Shown piece by piece: positions 63,867 through 64,000 of a stretch of DNA of 64,000 nt. This DNA comes from Pseudomonas tritici. GTDB taxonomy: Bacteria; Pseudomonadota; Gammaproteobacteria; Pseudomonadales; Pseudomonadaceae. The first letter of the stretch is position 1, and each line of letters starts with the position of its first letter. The translations under genes were made by a program, and so were the position numbers. A model generated the notes under the pieces. It was not told where the DNA came from. It searched no databases and worked only from the letters and a program-made list of their open reading frames with translations. The DNA lies in assembly GCF_014268275.3 (NCBI RefSeq), contig NZ_CP077084.1, positions 5,270,001 to 5,334,000 on the forward strand, in the 5' to 3' direction.

Positions 63867-64000
63867 ATGCGCAAACTGTCACTGACAAACAAAAAAATCC
63901 GCAACATTCCCAGGCATCTCAGAGCCCTGACCCGCTGGGCAGATAGCTTCGAAGGCTGCTTTTACGAAAAGTTACCGTCGCAACCCGACTACGTAAACGT
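63867..64000 (+). CDS. Unrecognised gene after the immunity gene (partial)
   Basis: A frame starting ATG at 63867, 24 bp after the immunity stop and behind an AAAGAG site, stays open to the end of the window (44 codons; begins MRKLSLTNKKIRNIPRHLRA and later WADSFEGCFYEKLPSQPD). It is soluble-looking and basic then acidic. It could be a second immunity gene or an unrelated orphan; with only 44 residues I cannot place it in a family. Confidence 0.6.
   Translation, partial: MRKLSLTNKKIRNIPRHLRALTRWADSFEGCFYEKLPSQPDYVN

Overview
The window is a chromosomal segment of a Pseudomonas from the P. fluorescens group. This is inferred from recognisable housekeeping neighbourhoods (isc operon, secDF-yajC-tgt-queA, hisS-ispG-rodZ-pilF-rlmN-ndk, guaBA), from high GC content, and from many fluorescens-type REP/REPIN palindromes (GTGGGAGC..GGCTTGC..CGCGA) between genes. 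About 58 genes are supported, most on the minus strand.

Layout. 1-6.0 kb: a YqfO-like protein, purL and, divergently, the lytic transglycosylase mltF. 6.1-14.6 kb: a complete trehalose phosphotransferase locus (EIIBC treB, phosphotrehalase treC, a LamB-type sugar porin, a multidomain EIIA-HPr-EI protein and a cysteine-less EIIB-like protein), divergent from the repressor gene treR. Two identical operators overlap the tre promoter. 14.6-18.3 kb: an orphan HTH regulator, then guaA and guaB. 18.4-27.1 kb: a zinc-ribbon protein, a TSUP permease with a divergent LysR regulator, xseA, an M23 peptidase, leuA with a candidate leader peptide, and an omega-amidase/methionine aminotransferase pair. 27.2-36.5 kb: der, bamB, yfgM, hisS, ispG, rodZ, pilF, rlmN, ndk. 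36.5-42.3 kb: the complete iscR-S-U-A-hscBA-fdx-iscX operon with tandem type-1 IscR boxes at its promoter. 42.4-51.5 kb: cysE, trmJ, suhB, a glycine-zipper protein, secF, secD, yajC, tgt, queA and a tRNA-Leu(CAA).

The part after the tRNA (51.5-54.4 kb) is a decayed accessory patch. It holds a DUF3077 gene that has lost its start, the end of an IS66-type element, an unexplained set of inverted repeats, a small membrane protein, the C-terminal half of an alpha/beta hydrolase, a cupin and a frameshifted short gene. 54.4-59.9 kb holds a DUF6585-type membrane protein and a FecI-FecR-TonB receptor cell-surface signalling set for siderophore uptake.

The last 4 kb (59.9-64 kb) holds a LysE exporter, a PH-domain protein, an HTH/PIN pair that looks like a toxin-antitoxin module, and the most interesting element: a very short S-type pyocin (383 aa) carrying a complete colicin E3-type 16S rRNase domain. 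It is followed after 7 bp by an ImmE3-like immunity gene and then by an unrecognised gene cut by the window edge. The bacteriocin appears to lack the usual receptor-binding and translocation regions, its start region contains a hairpin overlapping the ribosome binding site, and its immunity protein differs at the residue that sets E3/E6 specificity.
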